From contig CAKRRJ010000014.1 of the NCBI GenBank assembly GCA_934394615.1, positions 1 to 37,501 of the forward strand: a stretch of DNA of 37,501 bases, given 5' to 3'. Position numbers and translations under genes: made by a program. Under the pieces are notes generated by a model. The model had not been told where the DNA came from, searched no databases, and worked only from the letters and a program-made list of their open reading frames with translations. The DNA is from an uncultured Lachnospiraceae bacterium. GTDB taxonomy: Bacteria; Bacillota; Clostridia; Lachnospirales; Lachnospiraceae. Below, piece after piece: positions 24,105 to 32,335 of the stretch. The stretch's first letter is position 1; the number at the start of each line of letters is the position of its first letter.

Positions 24105-24980
24105 TTATTTGCCCCTTTCTGCCATGAGGAGAGCAATCTCCTGCTCGTTGATGCCGACCATAGCCTCACCAAGGTCTTCCGAAAGCTCCGCTAACATCTT
24201 GTGGTCGTTGAAGTTGGTTACTGCCTTTACAATTGCTGCCGCACGCTTCTTCGGATCACCAGACTTAAAGATACCGGAACCTACGAATACGCCCTCCGCG
24301 CCAAGCTGCATCATGAGCGCTGCATCGGCCGGAGTAGCCACGCCGCCTGCAGCGAAATTGACCACCGGAAGACGGCCATTGTCGTGCACATACTGCACCA
24401 GATCGTACGGAACACGCAGCACCTTTGCCTCCTCAAACAGTTCATCCTCGCGCATGGAGGTAATCTTCGCGATTTCCTGGTTCATCATGCGCATGTGGCG
24501 GACAGCCTGAACGACATCACCGGTTCCCGGCTCGCCTTTGGTACGGATCATGGACGCGCCCTCGTTGATGCGGCGGAGTGCCTCACCTAAATCTTTCGCG
24601 CCGCAGACAAACGGAACGTTGAATTTGCGCTTATCAATGTGGAACACATCGTCAGCCGGGGAAAGCACTTCACTCTCGTCGATGTAGTCGATCTCGATGG
24701 CTTCGAGGATCTGGGCCTCCACAAAATGACCGATCCGGCATTTTGCCATGACCGGAATGGATACTGCCTCCTGAATGCCCTTGATCATCTTCGGGTCGCT
24801 CATGCGGGATACACCGCCTGCAGCGCGGATATCTGCCGGAATGCGCTCTAATGCCATAACTGCGCACGCGCCTGCCTCCTCCGCGATTCTTGCCTGCTCC
24901 GGGGTGGTAACATCCATGATGACGCCTCCCTTTAACATCTGTGCCAGCTGTTTATTTAACTCATATCTCTCTGTGTTCAT
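24105..24980 (-). CDS. pdxS: Pyridoxal 5'-phosphate synthase lyase subunit PdxS
   Basis: This 291-residue TIM-barrel protein begins with [20 protein letters not shown]. The catalytic lysine is in [13 protein letters not shown] and the second key lysine in [12 protein letters not shown]; the family-typical [20 protein letters not shown] segment follows. It condenses ribose 5-phosphate, glyceraldehyde 3-phosphate and ammonia to pyridoxal phosphate. AAAGGAG precedes the ATG. It is the first gene of a compact pdxS-pdxT operon. A TATAAT lies about 80 bases upstream with a weaker -35. Confidence 0.97.
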   Translation of the reverse strand: MNTERYELNKQLAQMLKGGVIMDVTTPEQARIAEEAGACAVMALERIPADIRAAGGVSRMSDPKMIKGIQEAVSIPVMAKCRIGHFVEAQILEAIEIDYIDESEVLSPADDVFHIDKRKFNVPFVCGAKDLGEALRRINEGASMIRTKGEPGTGDVVQAVRHMRMMNQEIAKITSMREDELFEEAKVLRVPYDLVQYVHDNGRLPVVNFAAGGVATPADAALMMQLGAEGVFVGSGIFKSGDPKKRAAAIVKAVTNFNDHKMLAELSEDLGEAMVGINEQEIALLMAERGK

Positions 24981-25119
24981 TCCGTTAATCTCCTTTGCGT
25001 AAACGTAGTCTTTTCTTGCGTTCCGGACCGCATTGGTTATCTTGATGGAGATTATAACGGCTATCTGGATCGTTTAAAATATCCAGTTTTTTATTTTTTA
25101 ACCAGTCCAGTTTTTCATC

Positions 25120-25879
25120 TTACTCCGCGTCCAGAAGTTCCGCATAAGGCCTGGGCCTGCTGTAGTAAAATCCCTGGGCATAATCGCAGCCCATCTCGTA
25201 CATGAGATCGGCCTGCTCCACCACCGGATACACACCGATTTTTTCATGCAGCTGAATCGGCAGCGGATAATCCCTGAGAAACTCTGATATTTTTTTCTGC
25301 AGAATTTCGTAAAACCGGTATTCCGATGGCATAAGCATAAAAAATGTATCTGCCACAAAACGCGCCAGAATCCCCTCGTCCGCTCTGCTGCCCTTTTATA
25401 AAAGGAAGCCGCCGTGTAAAGTCCGGTCAGTTCATCGTGCTCTAACAGGCTGATGACACTGTTTGCCTCACGGATTTCATTCAGCAAAGACTCCAGTTTT
25501 TATTACTCTTCATGCGCGCGCCCATCAGTTCCATGAGACGTGCCTGTTTTTCTTCTGGCACTACCTCGCGAATGGCATCCCGGATGCTGTCAAAATGCTC
25601 TGTCACATACTCCGCTGTCTGCATAACAGAAGTATATTTTAAGATTGGGTGCATCAGGTGCAGCAGCCACCGCGCGTAATCTCCCATGATCTTTTCATCA
25701 TCCAGAACGAACGCCGTGTATAAAAAGTCAATATTATAGCGGGTATCCCGATACACGATCTTGTGGGCCCGCTTGTCCAGTCTGGAAAAATACTCCGGCT
25801 TCGCCGCCTTCTCGCACGCGAAAGACGTCTCCGCCAGGTTCTGAAATTCATCCTCGTATTCCATCCAAAGTAAACTCAT
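25120..25879 (-). pseudogene. Decayed GGDEF/EAL signalling gene
   Basis: Three consecutive reading frames carry one broken gene. Residues 1-130 of the first frame (from 25879) are an unrecognised helical sensor region. A frame change in an A-run near 25500 leads to LESLLNEIREANSVISLLEH followed by DELTGLYTA, the usual opening of a GGDEF domain. After another disruption, ILARFVADTFFMLMP resembles the GGDEF core with the signature lost. The sequence then jumps to MGCDYAQGFYYSRPRPY, the C-terminal end of an EAL domain. Most of both catalytic domains is missing, so no cyclic-di-GMP activity is expected. Confidence 0.75.
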
Positions 25880-26027
25880 AATATCAGTTCCTGTGAAAAT
25901 CTTGATGTTCTCTTTATGATTCTTATTCTATCACAGACAGCGTTGCTTCCTCAAGAGGGTTGTGTACCTTTCGGGGAGTAAAAGTACATTGTGTGTTACT
26001 ATTTGCACATCGTATGTACAGTGGGCA

Positions 26028-26231
26028 TTACGGACTGGCATCCACCCGCACGGCAATTTTTACCCAGCCAGTATAAGACTGCTGCTCTGGTCCGTAAAAC
26101 TTCCAGGCTCCATCCTCATTTTTCCAGTTTCCTGTTACCGATGCCGCAGCATAACCCGGGAAATCGGTCTGCGCAGCAACTGCAGCAGAAAGCATGACAA
26201 GTGCAGTCTGCTTCTTCAGTGCTTTTTTCAT
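26028..26231 (-). CDS. Small secreted protein with one cell-wall-binding repeat (possibly truncated)
   Basis: This is a 67-residue product with a signal peptide (residues 1 to about 28) and a single wall-binding-like repeat, TGNWKNEDGAWKFYGPEQQS then YTGWV, resembling the first repeat of the giant surface protein. It ends abruptly after VKIAVRVDASP, so it may be the stub of a longer gene. GGAGGC precedes the ATG at 26231. It keeps a strong promoter (TTGACA-18-TAACAT) overlapped by a TTAG-N6-CTAA palindrome, with a second copy downstream of the -10. It is divergent from apbE. Confidence 0.55.
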   Translation of the reverse strand: MKKALKKQTALVMLSAAVAAQTDFPGYAAASVTGNWKNEDGAWKFYGPEQQSYTGWVKIAVRVDASP

Positions 26232-26289
26232 ATTGCCTCCTTCTCTATTCTGCGCACTCCAGATTCTCATTCTGTTTTTCGCCGTATGA

Positions 26290-26303
26290 TTAGCTTCAGC
26301 TAA
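26290..26303. promoter_or_regulatory. TTAG-N6-CTAA operator (copy 2)
   Basis: TTAGCTTCAGCTAA matches the palindrome pattern seen at 12603, 26323 and 26482. It lies about 16 bases beyond the -10 of the minus-strand promoter at 26320-26349. Confidence 0.65.
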
Positions 26304-26319
26304 CCGCCTTTCTGGTTTT

Positions 26320-26349
26320 ATGTTAGCAATTGCTAATTAAATTTGTCAA
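26320..26349 (-). promoter_or_regulatory. Promoter of the small wall-binding protein gene
   Basis: On the minus strand TTGACA (26344-26349) and TAACAT (26320-26325) are 18 bases apart, the same elements and spacing as the apbE promoter. The palindrome at 26323-26336 overlaps the -10 and spacer. Confidence 0.7.
26323..26336. promoter_or_regulatory. TTAG-N6-CTAA operator (copy 3)
   Basis: TTAGCAATTGCTAA is a perfect palindrome overlapping the -10 of the small wall-binding protein promoter, a position suited to repression. Confidence 0.7.
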
Positions 26350-26469
26350 CTTTTTACATTTTTACCAAGTGGTCTTTTTTCTCATTTTTCAAAAATTCAC
26401 ACAGAAGTTCGATTAAAATTCAGAAAATTTTCGTCCCATGTATTCGTGGAAATTCATTTCTGTGTCTGC

Positions 26470-26499
26470 TTGACAATGTATGTTAGTTGATGCTAACAT
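26470..26499 (+). promoter_or_regulatory. Promoter of the apbE operon
   Basis: TTGACA (26470-26475) and TAACAT (26494-26499) are 18 bases apart. The palindrome at 26482-26497 fills the spacer and overlaps the -10. Confidence 0.7.
26482..26497. promoter_or_regulatory. TTAG-N6-CTAA operator at the apbE promoter (copy 4)
   Basis: GTTAGTTGATGCTAAC has 5-bp GTTAG/CTAAC half-sites and lies between -35 and -10 of the apbE promoter. Its outline is nearly the same as the site at the giant surface protein promoter. Confidence 0.7.
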
Positions 26500-26553
26500 T
26501 TATTTACTGCCTTCACTTGCAGTAATATCTTATAGAAACATTTGAGGTTCATT

Positions 26554-27723
26554 ATGAAAAAAATACATGTAAGATTTGCAGCCGCAGCCCTGTGTACTGC
26601 GGCTTTTGTAAGCGGATGCTCCGCTGCGTCCACAAGCCAGGACATGGCTCCGTCCACAGTTGCCGTTGTTTCTGAATCTTCTGCTTCTGGTGAGAGCGCT
26701 TCTGAGGCGGTCTTACCATCTGATCCAGCTTCTGCTGAACCTTCAGAAACATCCGAAACCGAAGCCGCTCAGACCCTCGATCCATCCGAAAGCCTGAGCA
26801 GCGAATTATATGCCATGGATACGGTCATGTCGCTGACCGCATACGGTCCAAACGCACAGAAAGCCCTGGCTGCTGCGGAAACCGAGATCAACCGCCTCGA
26901 CGCGCTGTTTTCCATTTCCAGCGAAACCGGAGACATCTCCCGCATAAACCAGAGCGGATCCGGTGATCTTTCCGAAGACTCCCGAAGCCTGCTTTCCAGC
27001 GCCCTGGACTATTACAAAGAAACTGACGGAATCTTTGACTGTACCATTGAACCGGTCATGGAAGCCTGGGGATTTACCACTCAGAATTACCGCGTCCCGG
27101 AACAGTCTGAGCTGGATGACCTGCTCTCCCGCGTCGATGCATCCTGCGTTTCCTTAACCGACAGCCATGTCATGCTCCCGGAAGATGTCCGCCTGGATCT
27201 CGGCGGCATCGCGAAAGGTTTCACCTCTGCGCGCGTTATGAAAGTGTTCGCGGAAAATGGTGTGACATCCGGCATTATTTCCCTGGGCGGAAATGTTCAG
27301 ACCCTTGGCAGAAAACCAGACGGCTCTTTGTGGCGTGTCGGCGTGCAGGATCCGGTCGATCAGAATGCCATGTTCGCAGTCGTGGAGGTTGCCGATGAGG
27401 CCGTCATCACCTCCGGCGCATACCAGCGCTACTTTGAGCAGGATGGCATCCACTACCACCACATCATCGATCCGCGGACCGGCTATCCAGCTAACAACGG
27501 CCTGATCTCCGTGACGATCATCAGCCCGGATGGCACCCTTGCGGACGCGCTCTCCACCTCCCTGTTCATTATGGGCCCGGAAAAGGCTGCAGCCTTCTGG
27601 CAGAACCACAGAGATCAGTTTGATGCCATCCTGATGACCGACAACGGCGATGTTCTCGTGACATCCGGCCTTGCAGACCGATGCCAGATCACAGGCGGTG
27701 GAAAGGTTCAGGTGATTTCTTGA
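26554..27723 (+). CDS. apbE: FAD:protein FMN transferase ApbE (lipoprotein)
   Basis: This is a 389-residue protein. The N-terminus is a lipoprotein signal (lipobox VSGC at about residues 17-20), followed by a Ser/Glu/Ala-rich tether to about 85. The ApbE domain then runs from AMDTVMSLTAYGP to the end, with LDLGGIAKGF, SGIISLGGNV, HHIIDPRTGYP and the metal-binding ADALSTSLFIMG. ApbE attaches FMN from FAD to threonine or serine of exported proteins such as NqrC/RnfG-type FMN-binding domains. The ATG at 26554 follows GAGG. A NusG-II-domain gene overlaps its stop. No Rnf or Nqr genes are nearby, so the acceptor must be elsewhere; the giant surface protein is a candidate through the shared operator. 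Confidence 0.94.
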   Translation: MKKIHVRFAAAALCTAAFVSGCSAASTSQDMAPSTVAVVSESSASGESASEAVLPSDPASAEPSETSETEAAQTLDPSESLSSELYAMDTVMSLTAYGPNAQKALAAAETEINRLDALFSISSETGDISRINQSGSGDLSEDSRSLLSSALDYYKETDGIFDCTIEPVMEAWGFTTQNYRVPEQSELDDLLSRVDASCVSLTDSHVMLPEDVRLDLGGIAKGFTSARVMKVFAENGVTSGIISLGGNVQTLGRKPDGSLWRVGVQDPVDQNAMFAVVEVADEAVITSGAYQRYFEQDGIHYHHIIDPRTGYPANNGLISVTIISPDGTLADALSTSLFIMGPEKAAAFWQNHRDQFDAILMTDNGDVLVTSGLADRCQITGGGKVQVIS

Positions 27724-28127
27724 AACAGCATAAAAAAATCCGTTCGTTCCTCCTGCTTGTGCTCCTCTGCGTCTGTCTTCTCGCTGTATGGGCTGTAATG
27801 CACCGGAAAGGAAGCAGCCAGAGCATTGCCGAGATTGTTTACCAGGGAGAAGTCATCCGCACCGTTGACCTGGCTTCCGTAAAAACAACCGAAACCTTTA
27901 CCGTCGGGGAACCTGGTGAACAGAATACAATCCAGATTTCTCCGGATGGAATCGGCGTCATTGAGGCTGACTGTAAAGATCAGATCTGCGTGCGCCAGGG
28001 AATCCGCGCTCACGGCCCAGAGCCGATCGTCTGCCTTCCGCACAAACTGAGCATCCGTTTTTCTGACTCCGGTCAGGCAGATGGCGCAGACGGCAGTCCG
28101 GCACTCGATGCAGTGACCGGGCGGTAA
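27720..28127 (+). CDS. NusG domain II-containing membrane-anchored protein
   Basis: This is a 135-residue product if read from the TTG at 27720, which overlaps the apbE stop as TTGA; AGGTG lies just upstream. Residues about 8-25 form a membrane anchor (FLLLVLLCVCLLAVWAV). The rest is a NusG-II domain: EIVYQGEVIRTVDL, then EADCKDQICVRQG and PEPIVCLPHKLSIRF, with the two conserved cysteines. Such proteins are regularly coded with ApbE or Rnf-type genes in Firmicutes and are thought to work in extracytosolic flavin or redox systems, though the mechanism is not established. It is translationally coupled to apbE and followed by a terminator. Confidence 0.85.
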   Translation: MKQHKKIRSFLLLVLLCVCLLAVWAVMHRKGSSQSIAEIVYQGEVIRTVDLASVKTTETFTVGEPGEQNTIQISPDGIGVIEADCKDQICVRQGIRAHGPEPIVCLPHKLSIRFSDSGQADGADGSPALDAVTGR

Positions 28128-28145
28128 AAAAAATCAAAAGACGCA

Positions 28146-28184
28146 AAAACAGGTACTGACCGTCAGCCGATCAGTACCTGTTTT
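28146..28184. terminator. Bidirectional terminator between the apbE operon and threonine aldolase
   Basis: AAAACAGGTACTGA and TCAGTACCTGTTTT form a perfect 14-bp stem with an 11-base loop, flanked by A-runs and T-runs. It serves the plus-strand apbE operon and the minus-strand aldolase gene. Confidence 0.85.
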
Positions 28185-28217
28185 CAGTTTGAAAAAATTT
28201 TTGCTGTTCAAAGTCAT

Positions 28218-29252
28218 TTACAGTGCCCGGATATCCCCGATCAGCTGGTCTTTCTCCGCTTCCGTGGTCGCCCAGCTGGTGCAGAACCGCACGACTTTGC
28301 GTCCGTCTTCCAGCGTCCGCTCCTGCTCGAAGGTATATTCTTTTGCCAGCTTCTCTGCCTGTTCGTCGGTCACGATCACGAACTGCTGGTTAGTGTAGCT
28401 GTCCACGAACTCCGGGATGCCTTTTTCCTTAAAAGCTGCCTTGATCTCCATGGCGTAGGCATCAGCCTGAGCCGTCATCTTCTCGTAGGTGTCATCCTCC
28501 AGAAGCGCACAAAACTGCAGTCCCAGAAGCCATCCCTTTGCCAGAACCGCGCCGTTCTGCTTCATGTAGGTGCGGAATTTCCGTGCCAGTCCGGCGTTGG
28601 TGATGACCAGCGCTTCACCAAAGAGCGCGCCGCATTTCGTTCCGCCAATATAAAATACATCGGTCAGTTCTGCAAGTTTTTCCAGAGTTACATCATTCTT
28701 CACAGAACCAAGTCCATAGCCCAGGCGTGCTCCGTCCACGAACAGATACATGCCATACTCGTCGCAGACCTTGCGAATATCCTTCAGGTCCTGCTCAGAA
28801 TACAGGGTGCCCCACTCGGTTGGGAAGGAAATGTAAACCATCTTCGGCTCACAGATATAGTTCGGTTCGCCATCGTCATAATAAGATTTGACCGCATTAC
28901 GGATCTGCTCTGCCGTAATGGTGCCGTCTGCAGACGGAAGCGGCACCAGCTTATGTCCGGTGTTTTCAATGGAACCGGCTTCATGGGCATACACATGGCC
29001 GGAATCCGGGCAGATGACGCTCTGAATCGGACTTAACGCTGCCGCATGGACAATAAAGTTTGCCTGGGTCGCGCCCGGGAAGAAATGAACGGCTGCCTCT
29101 GGCGCCTTACATTTTCTCCGGATCAGTTCTGCTGCTTTCTCACACCAGGTGTCCTCTCCGTATCCGTCGTAACTTTCTGCGTTGGTCTCTTCCAGTTTCT
29201 CTAAAATTTTAGCGCATGCGCCGCGGTTGTAATCATTGTGTAAACGAATCAT
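28218..29252 (-). CDS. ltaE: Low-specificity L-threonine aldolase (beta-eliminating lyase family)
   Basis: This 344-residue PLP enzyme opens with RLHNDYNRGACAKILEKL. It has the cofactor-contacting FVDGARLGYG (Asp173, Arg176) and the Schiff-base lysine Lys206 in YIGGTKCGALFGE. It cleaves threonine or allo-threonine to glycine and acetaldehyde in the cytoplasm. The PLP made by the PdxST pair in this window is its cofactor, though the loci are not linked as an operon. The gene is monocistronic with a terminator downstream. Other beta-hydroxy amino acids may also be substrates. Confidence 0.9.
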   Translation of the reverse strand: MIRLHNDYNRGACAKILEKLEETNAESYDGYGEDTWCEKAAELIRRKCKAPEAAVHFFPGATQANFIVHAAALSPIQSVICPDSGHVYAHEAGSIENTGHKLVPLPSADGTITAEQIRNAVKSYYDDGEPNYICEPKMVYISFPTEWGTLYSEQDLKDIRKVCDEYGMYLFVDGARLGYGLGSVKNDVTLEKLAELTDVFYIGGTKCGALFGEALVITNAGLARKFRTYMKQNGAVLAKGWLLGLQFCALLEDDTYEKMTAQADAYAMEIKAAFKEKGIPEFVDSYTNQQFVIVTDEQAEKLAKEYTFEQERTLEDGRKVVRFCTSWATTEAEKDQLIGDIRAL

Positions 29253-29297
29253 GATGTTGTACTCTCCTTATTTATTGCACTCTTACTCGTGGCTTCA

Positions 29298-30995
29298 TTA
29301 TCCGATCAGTACCTGTTTCCCCTCAAACGCGAACCCGTAATGCCGGATCCGTTCTTTTTCAATTCCCCGTGCAAGCAATTCTGCGTCATACTGTTTTTTC
29401 TCAATCTGCTCCAGCGCCGTCTGCACGGTTTCTTCCAGTGATGCTTCTTTTCCCGGATTTCTCACCTTAAACTCCAGAATAAAAGCCGGGCTGTTCGAAC
29501 TCTTTCGGCCCTTTGGAATCATCATCACATCATACCGTCCAAACCCACTTTCCCGGTTGGAGCGGATCTCATACCATTCTGCCTGGTCTGCAAGAAGCCC
29601 CAGCACAAACCCATGATAAAAACGCTCCGGTTCGCTCTGTTTCCCGCCTTCTTTTCCTGTATCGAAAAAGCTGAATGTCGCAAGAGATACCTCATTCATG
29701 TAATAATTCATGGCATCCACATCGCCCTGCAGCAATGCTTTTACAAACCGATTGTAGCTGGTCTGTGTCACGCCAAACCAGCCCTTGAACATACCGGAAA
29801 ACATACTGGTCGTTTCCAGGTTTGTGATACTCAAATGATACCAGGGTTCCCGAATTAATCCACGGTATTCTACCTGTTCCGCCTTTAAATATCCGCTGGC
29901 CAGGAGCAGACTCCAGATGGCATTCTCATTCTTGCCAAGCTGGTCAAACACGATCTGCTCATCAAAGGTAACCACGATCTGCTGTCCCTGCAAAAGTTCC
30001 TCCATCTTTTCCTTGATTTCCCCAGAAGCCGTCTGGATTAATCGACTGACCAGACTGTTGGAACTGGTGGATGCCCAGAATGGCTGCAGCTTTCTGGTAT
30101 CCAGGTAATTGGTGATAGACCACGGGTTATAAATATCACGCAGACTGCCGAAGGTAAAACCATCGTACCATTCTTTTACATCTGTCTTTTTGTCCCCAAG
30201 CCCGGTCTGTTCCAGTGCCGCGAACACCTCCGCTTCTGTAAATCCGAAACAGTCCGCATATTCATCCGAAGTAATGGTGATGACTTTCAGATTATTCAGA
30301 TCCGAAAATACCGATTCCTTGGACACCCGGGTGATCCCCGTCATAACCGCGCGTTCCAGATAGGGATTTGTTTTAAATGCAGAGTTAAACAGGCCGCGGA
30401 TAAAACTGGTAAACTCATCCCAGTATCCATACACATATGCCTCCTGCATGGGTGTGTCGTACTCATCAAGAAGCAGGATTGTGCGTTTTTTCCAGTAATG
30501 ATGCAGATAGTAGGACAGATTTTTCAGAGCGTCCTGAGCTGTCACATCGTCCATTTCACAGTTCATGACTTTCGTAAACTGTTTCTTTTCTGTATCCGTA
30601 AAGCATGCTGCGTCCAGAAGATAGCGGTGCTGCCGGTAAGTATCGCCAATGATATGCCGAATCTTCTGCACCGTGTCCGCATAACAGTCCTGCTTTACAT
30701 CTGCAAAACTTAAATAAATGACTGGATAAGTTCCCTGAATGCTCCGGTATTCCGGGTCAGACCAGACGGAAAGCCCCTCAAACAGATCTCCACGGTTCTG
30801 ATACTGCGGAGAAAAAAAGCAGTTCAGCATACTCATATTCAGTGTTTTTCCAAACCGGCGCGGACGGGTAATCAGCGTCACCGCATCCCCAGACTCCCAC
30901 CAGCTTTTGATAAAACCGGTTTTGTCAATCAGAAAGCAGTTCTGCTCCCGCAAAAAAGCAAAATCCTGGCTTCCGATACTGATTTTCTGATTCAT
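29298..30995 (-). CDS. AAA-ATPase-like protein with C-terminal PD-(D/E)XK nuclease-like domain
   Basis: This 565-residue protein matches the AAA-ATPase_like plus PDDEXK_9 (DUF1703) family, common and often multicopy in gut Clostridia and Bacteroidetes. It begins SIGSQDFAFLREQNCFLIDK, has a Walker-A-like RPRRFGKT (residues 44-51) and Walker-B-like ILLLDEYDTP. The C-terminal nuclease-like core is GRYDVMMIPKG...PAFILEFKV, giving D and E-x-K residues. The biological role is unknown; defence or mobile-element association has been suggested for the family. A promoter with TATAAT lies directly upstream. Confidence 0.9.
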   Translation of the reverse strand: MNQKISIGSQDFAFLREQNCFLIDKTGFIKSWWESGDAVTLITRPRRFGKTLNMSMLNCFFSPQYQNRGDLFEGLSVWSDPEYRSIQGTYPVIYLSFADVKQDCYADTVQKIRHIIGDTYRQHRYLLDAACFTDTEKKQFTKVMNCEMDDVTAQDALKNLSYYLHHYWKKRTILLLDEYDTPMQEAYVYGYWDEFTSFIRGLFNSAFKTNPYLERAVMTGITRVSKESVFSDLNNLKVITITSDEYADCFGFTEAEVFAALEQTGLGDKKTDVKEWYDGFTFGSLRDIYNPWSITNYLDTRKLQPFWASTSSNSLVSRLIQTASGEIKEKMEELLQGQQIVVTFDEQIVFDQLGKNENAIWSLLLASGYLKAEQVEYRGLIREPWYHLSITNLETTSMFSGMFKGWFGVTQTSYNRFVKALLQGDVDAMNYYMNEVSLATFSFFDTGKEGGKQSEPERFYHGFVLGLLADQAEWYEIRSNRESGFGRYDVMMIPKGRKSSNSPAFILEFKVRNPGKEASLEETVQTALEQIEKKQYDAELLARGIEKERIRHYGFAFEGKQVLIG

Positions 30996-31021
30996 ATGCT
31001 CACCTGCCTTTCCTGTTTTTT

Positions 31022-31050
31022 ATTATAGCAGTCCGTTCCCGTTCTGTCAC
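31022..31050 (-). promoter_or_regulatory. Promoter of the AAA-ATPase gene
   Basis: On the minus strand GTGACA (31045-31050) and a perfect TATAAT (31022-31027) are 17 bases apart, adjacent to the terminator of the upstream operon. Confidence 0.6.
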
Positions 31051-31052
31051 GC

Positions 31053-31098
31053 AAAACGCCTCTTTTCACTGATGATTCCCCAGCGAAAAGAGGCGTTT
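31053..31098. terminator. Terminator after the dehydratase/transporter operon
   Basis: AAAACGCCTCTTTTC and GAAAAGAGGCGTTTT form a 15-bp stem with a 16-base loop, flanked by T-runs on the plus strand and a shorter TTTT on the minus strand. It closes the minus-strand operon ending at 31112. Confidence 0.8.
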
Positions 31099-31111
31099 TT
31101 TTCACTATATA

Positions 31112-32287
31112 TTACTGGTCACACACTGAACCATCTTCCCGCATTCTGGTCGCGATTTTAAGCGGCTGGAATGGAAAGAGTTTTTCTACGTCCGGCACCA
31201 ATTCGATGCCAATTCCCGGCTCTGTCGGAATTTCCACATATCCGTCTTTCACAGCCGGAACATGATTCACCATATCCCGCATGCGTAATCCGCTCTTCTT
31301 GCCCATAAACTGGTCCTGCGTAGAGCGCACATCCGGTGATGGATATTCCGCAATTGCCAGATTTTCAATAGCGGCACATAACTGCAGTTCCGCATTGGTA
31401 GCCACCGGGCTTAACGGATTGTGCGGTACCAGGCTGCAATGATGTGACTCCGCCAGCGCAGCAATTTTCATAGCGCCTGTAATACCGCCGCACAGGCAGA
31501 TGCTGGCTCTTACATAATGGCACGCGTTTCTTTCCAGAAGCATCTGGAATTCAAAAATGTTGTGAATACGTTCTCCTGTCGCGATCGGTATCCGTGAAAC
31601 GGATGCCACCTGCGCCATGGCGTCAAAATTATCCGGGCGGATCGGATCTTCCAGAAACATCGGATTAAACTGCTCCAGTTTTCCAGACAGAGAAATGGCT
31701 AAAGCCGGCTCCAGTCTCCGGTGCAGTTCCAGGCAAAGATCAATATCATTTCCCACTGCTTCTCTTATTTTTCCAACCCGCTCTTCTGCCTTATACAGCA
31801 TCGCTGCCGTACCATCTGAAAATGGGATATCAGATGGTTCATCCAAAAACGGATTGATGTGTCCCAATGCAGTATATCCTTCCTCTTTTGCCTTGAGGCA
31901 ATGCTCGATCTGTTCTTCTACGGTCCGTCCATTCACATGGGCGTATGCTCTCACTTTATCTCTGCATTTTCCTCCAAGCAGCTGCCATACAGGCGCATTG
32001 AAATATTTTCCTTTGATATCCCACAGCGCAATGTCAATTGCGCTCAGAGCGCCCATAATCGCTGCTCCGCGAAAATGAGAGAAGCGGTACATAGACTGCC
32101 AGAGATGCTCAATATTCATAGGATCTTTTCCGATCAGATACTGGGCAAAGGTTCCGATTGCCGCGGCGCTGGCATCCTGAAATCCCCAGGCTCCGCTTTC
32201 ACCCAGGCCCGTAATGCCTTCATCCGTAAAGATTTTACAATAAACTGCCCTGTTTGCTTTTATTACTTTTACATCTGTTATTTTCAT
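31112..32287 (-). CDS. Enolase-superfamily sugar acid dehydratase (mandelate racemase/galactonate dehydratase-like)
   Basis: This 391-residue enzyme has the capping domain at the N-terminus (KITDVKVIKANRAVYCKIFT, then GLGESGAWG) and a TIM barrel with the metal and acid/base residues of the mandelate racemase group: LCLELHRRLEP, FLEDPIRPDN, ATGERIHN and VPHNPLSPVA. The HRRL histidine and the PHNP histidine recall D-galactonate/D-mannonate-type dehydratases. It would abstract the alpha proton of a sugar acid or hydroxy acid. The gene follows a 2-hydroxycarboxylate transporter by 48 bases, and a divergent LysR gene lies beyond, so a catabolic unit for an acid is likely. The exact substrate cannot be read. 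Confidence 0.88.
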   Translation of the reverse strand: MKITDVKVIKANRAVYCKIFTDEGITGLGESGAWGFQDASAAAIGTFAQYLIGKDPMNIEHLWQSMYRFSHFRGAAIMGALSAIDIALWDIKGKYFNAPVWQLLGGKCRDKVRAYAHVNGRTVEEQIEHCLKAKEEGYTALGHINPFLDEPSDIPFSDGTAAMLYKAEERVGKIREAVGNDIDLCLELHRRLEPALAISLSGKLEQFNPMFLEDPIRPDNFDAMAQVASVSRIPIATGERIHNIFEFQMLLERNACHYVRASICLCGGITGAMKIAALAESHHCSLVPHNPLSPVATNAELQLCAAIENLAIAEYPSPDVRSTQDQFMGKKSGLRMRDMVNHVPAVKDGYVEIPTEPGIGIELVPDVEKLFPFQPLKIATRMREDGSVCDQ

Positions 32288-32335
32288 GAACTATCAATAC
32301 CTTCCTACTCTTTTTTTACCTTCCAGGCCTGCTGA

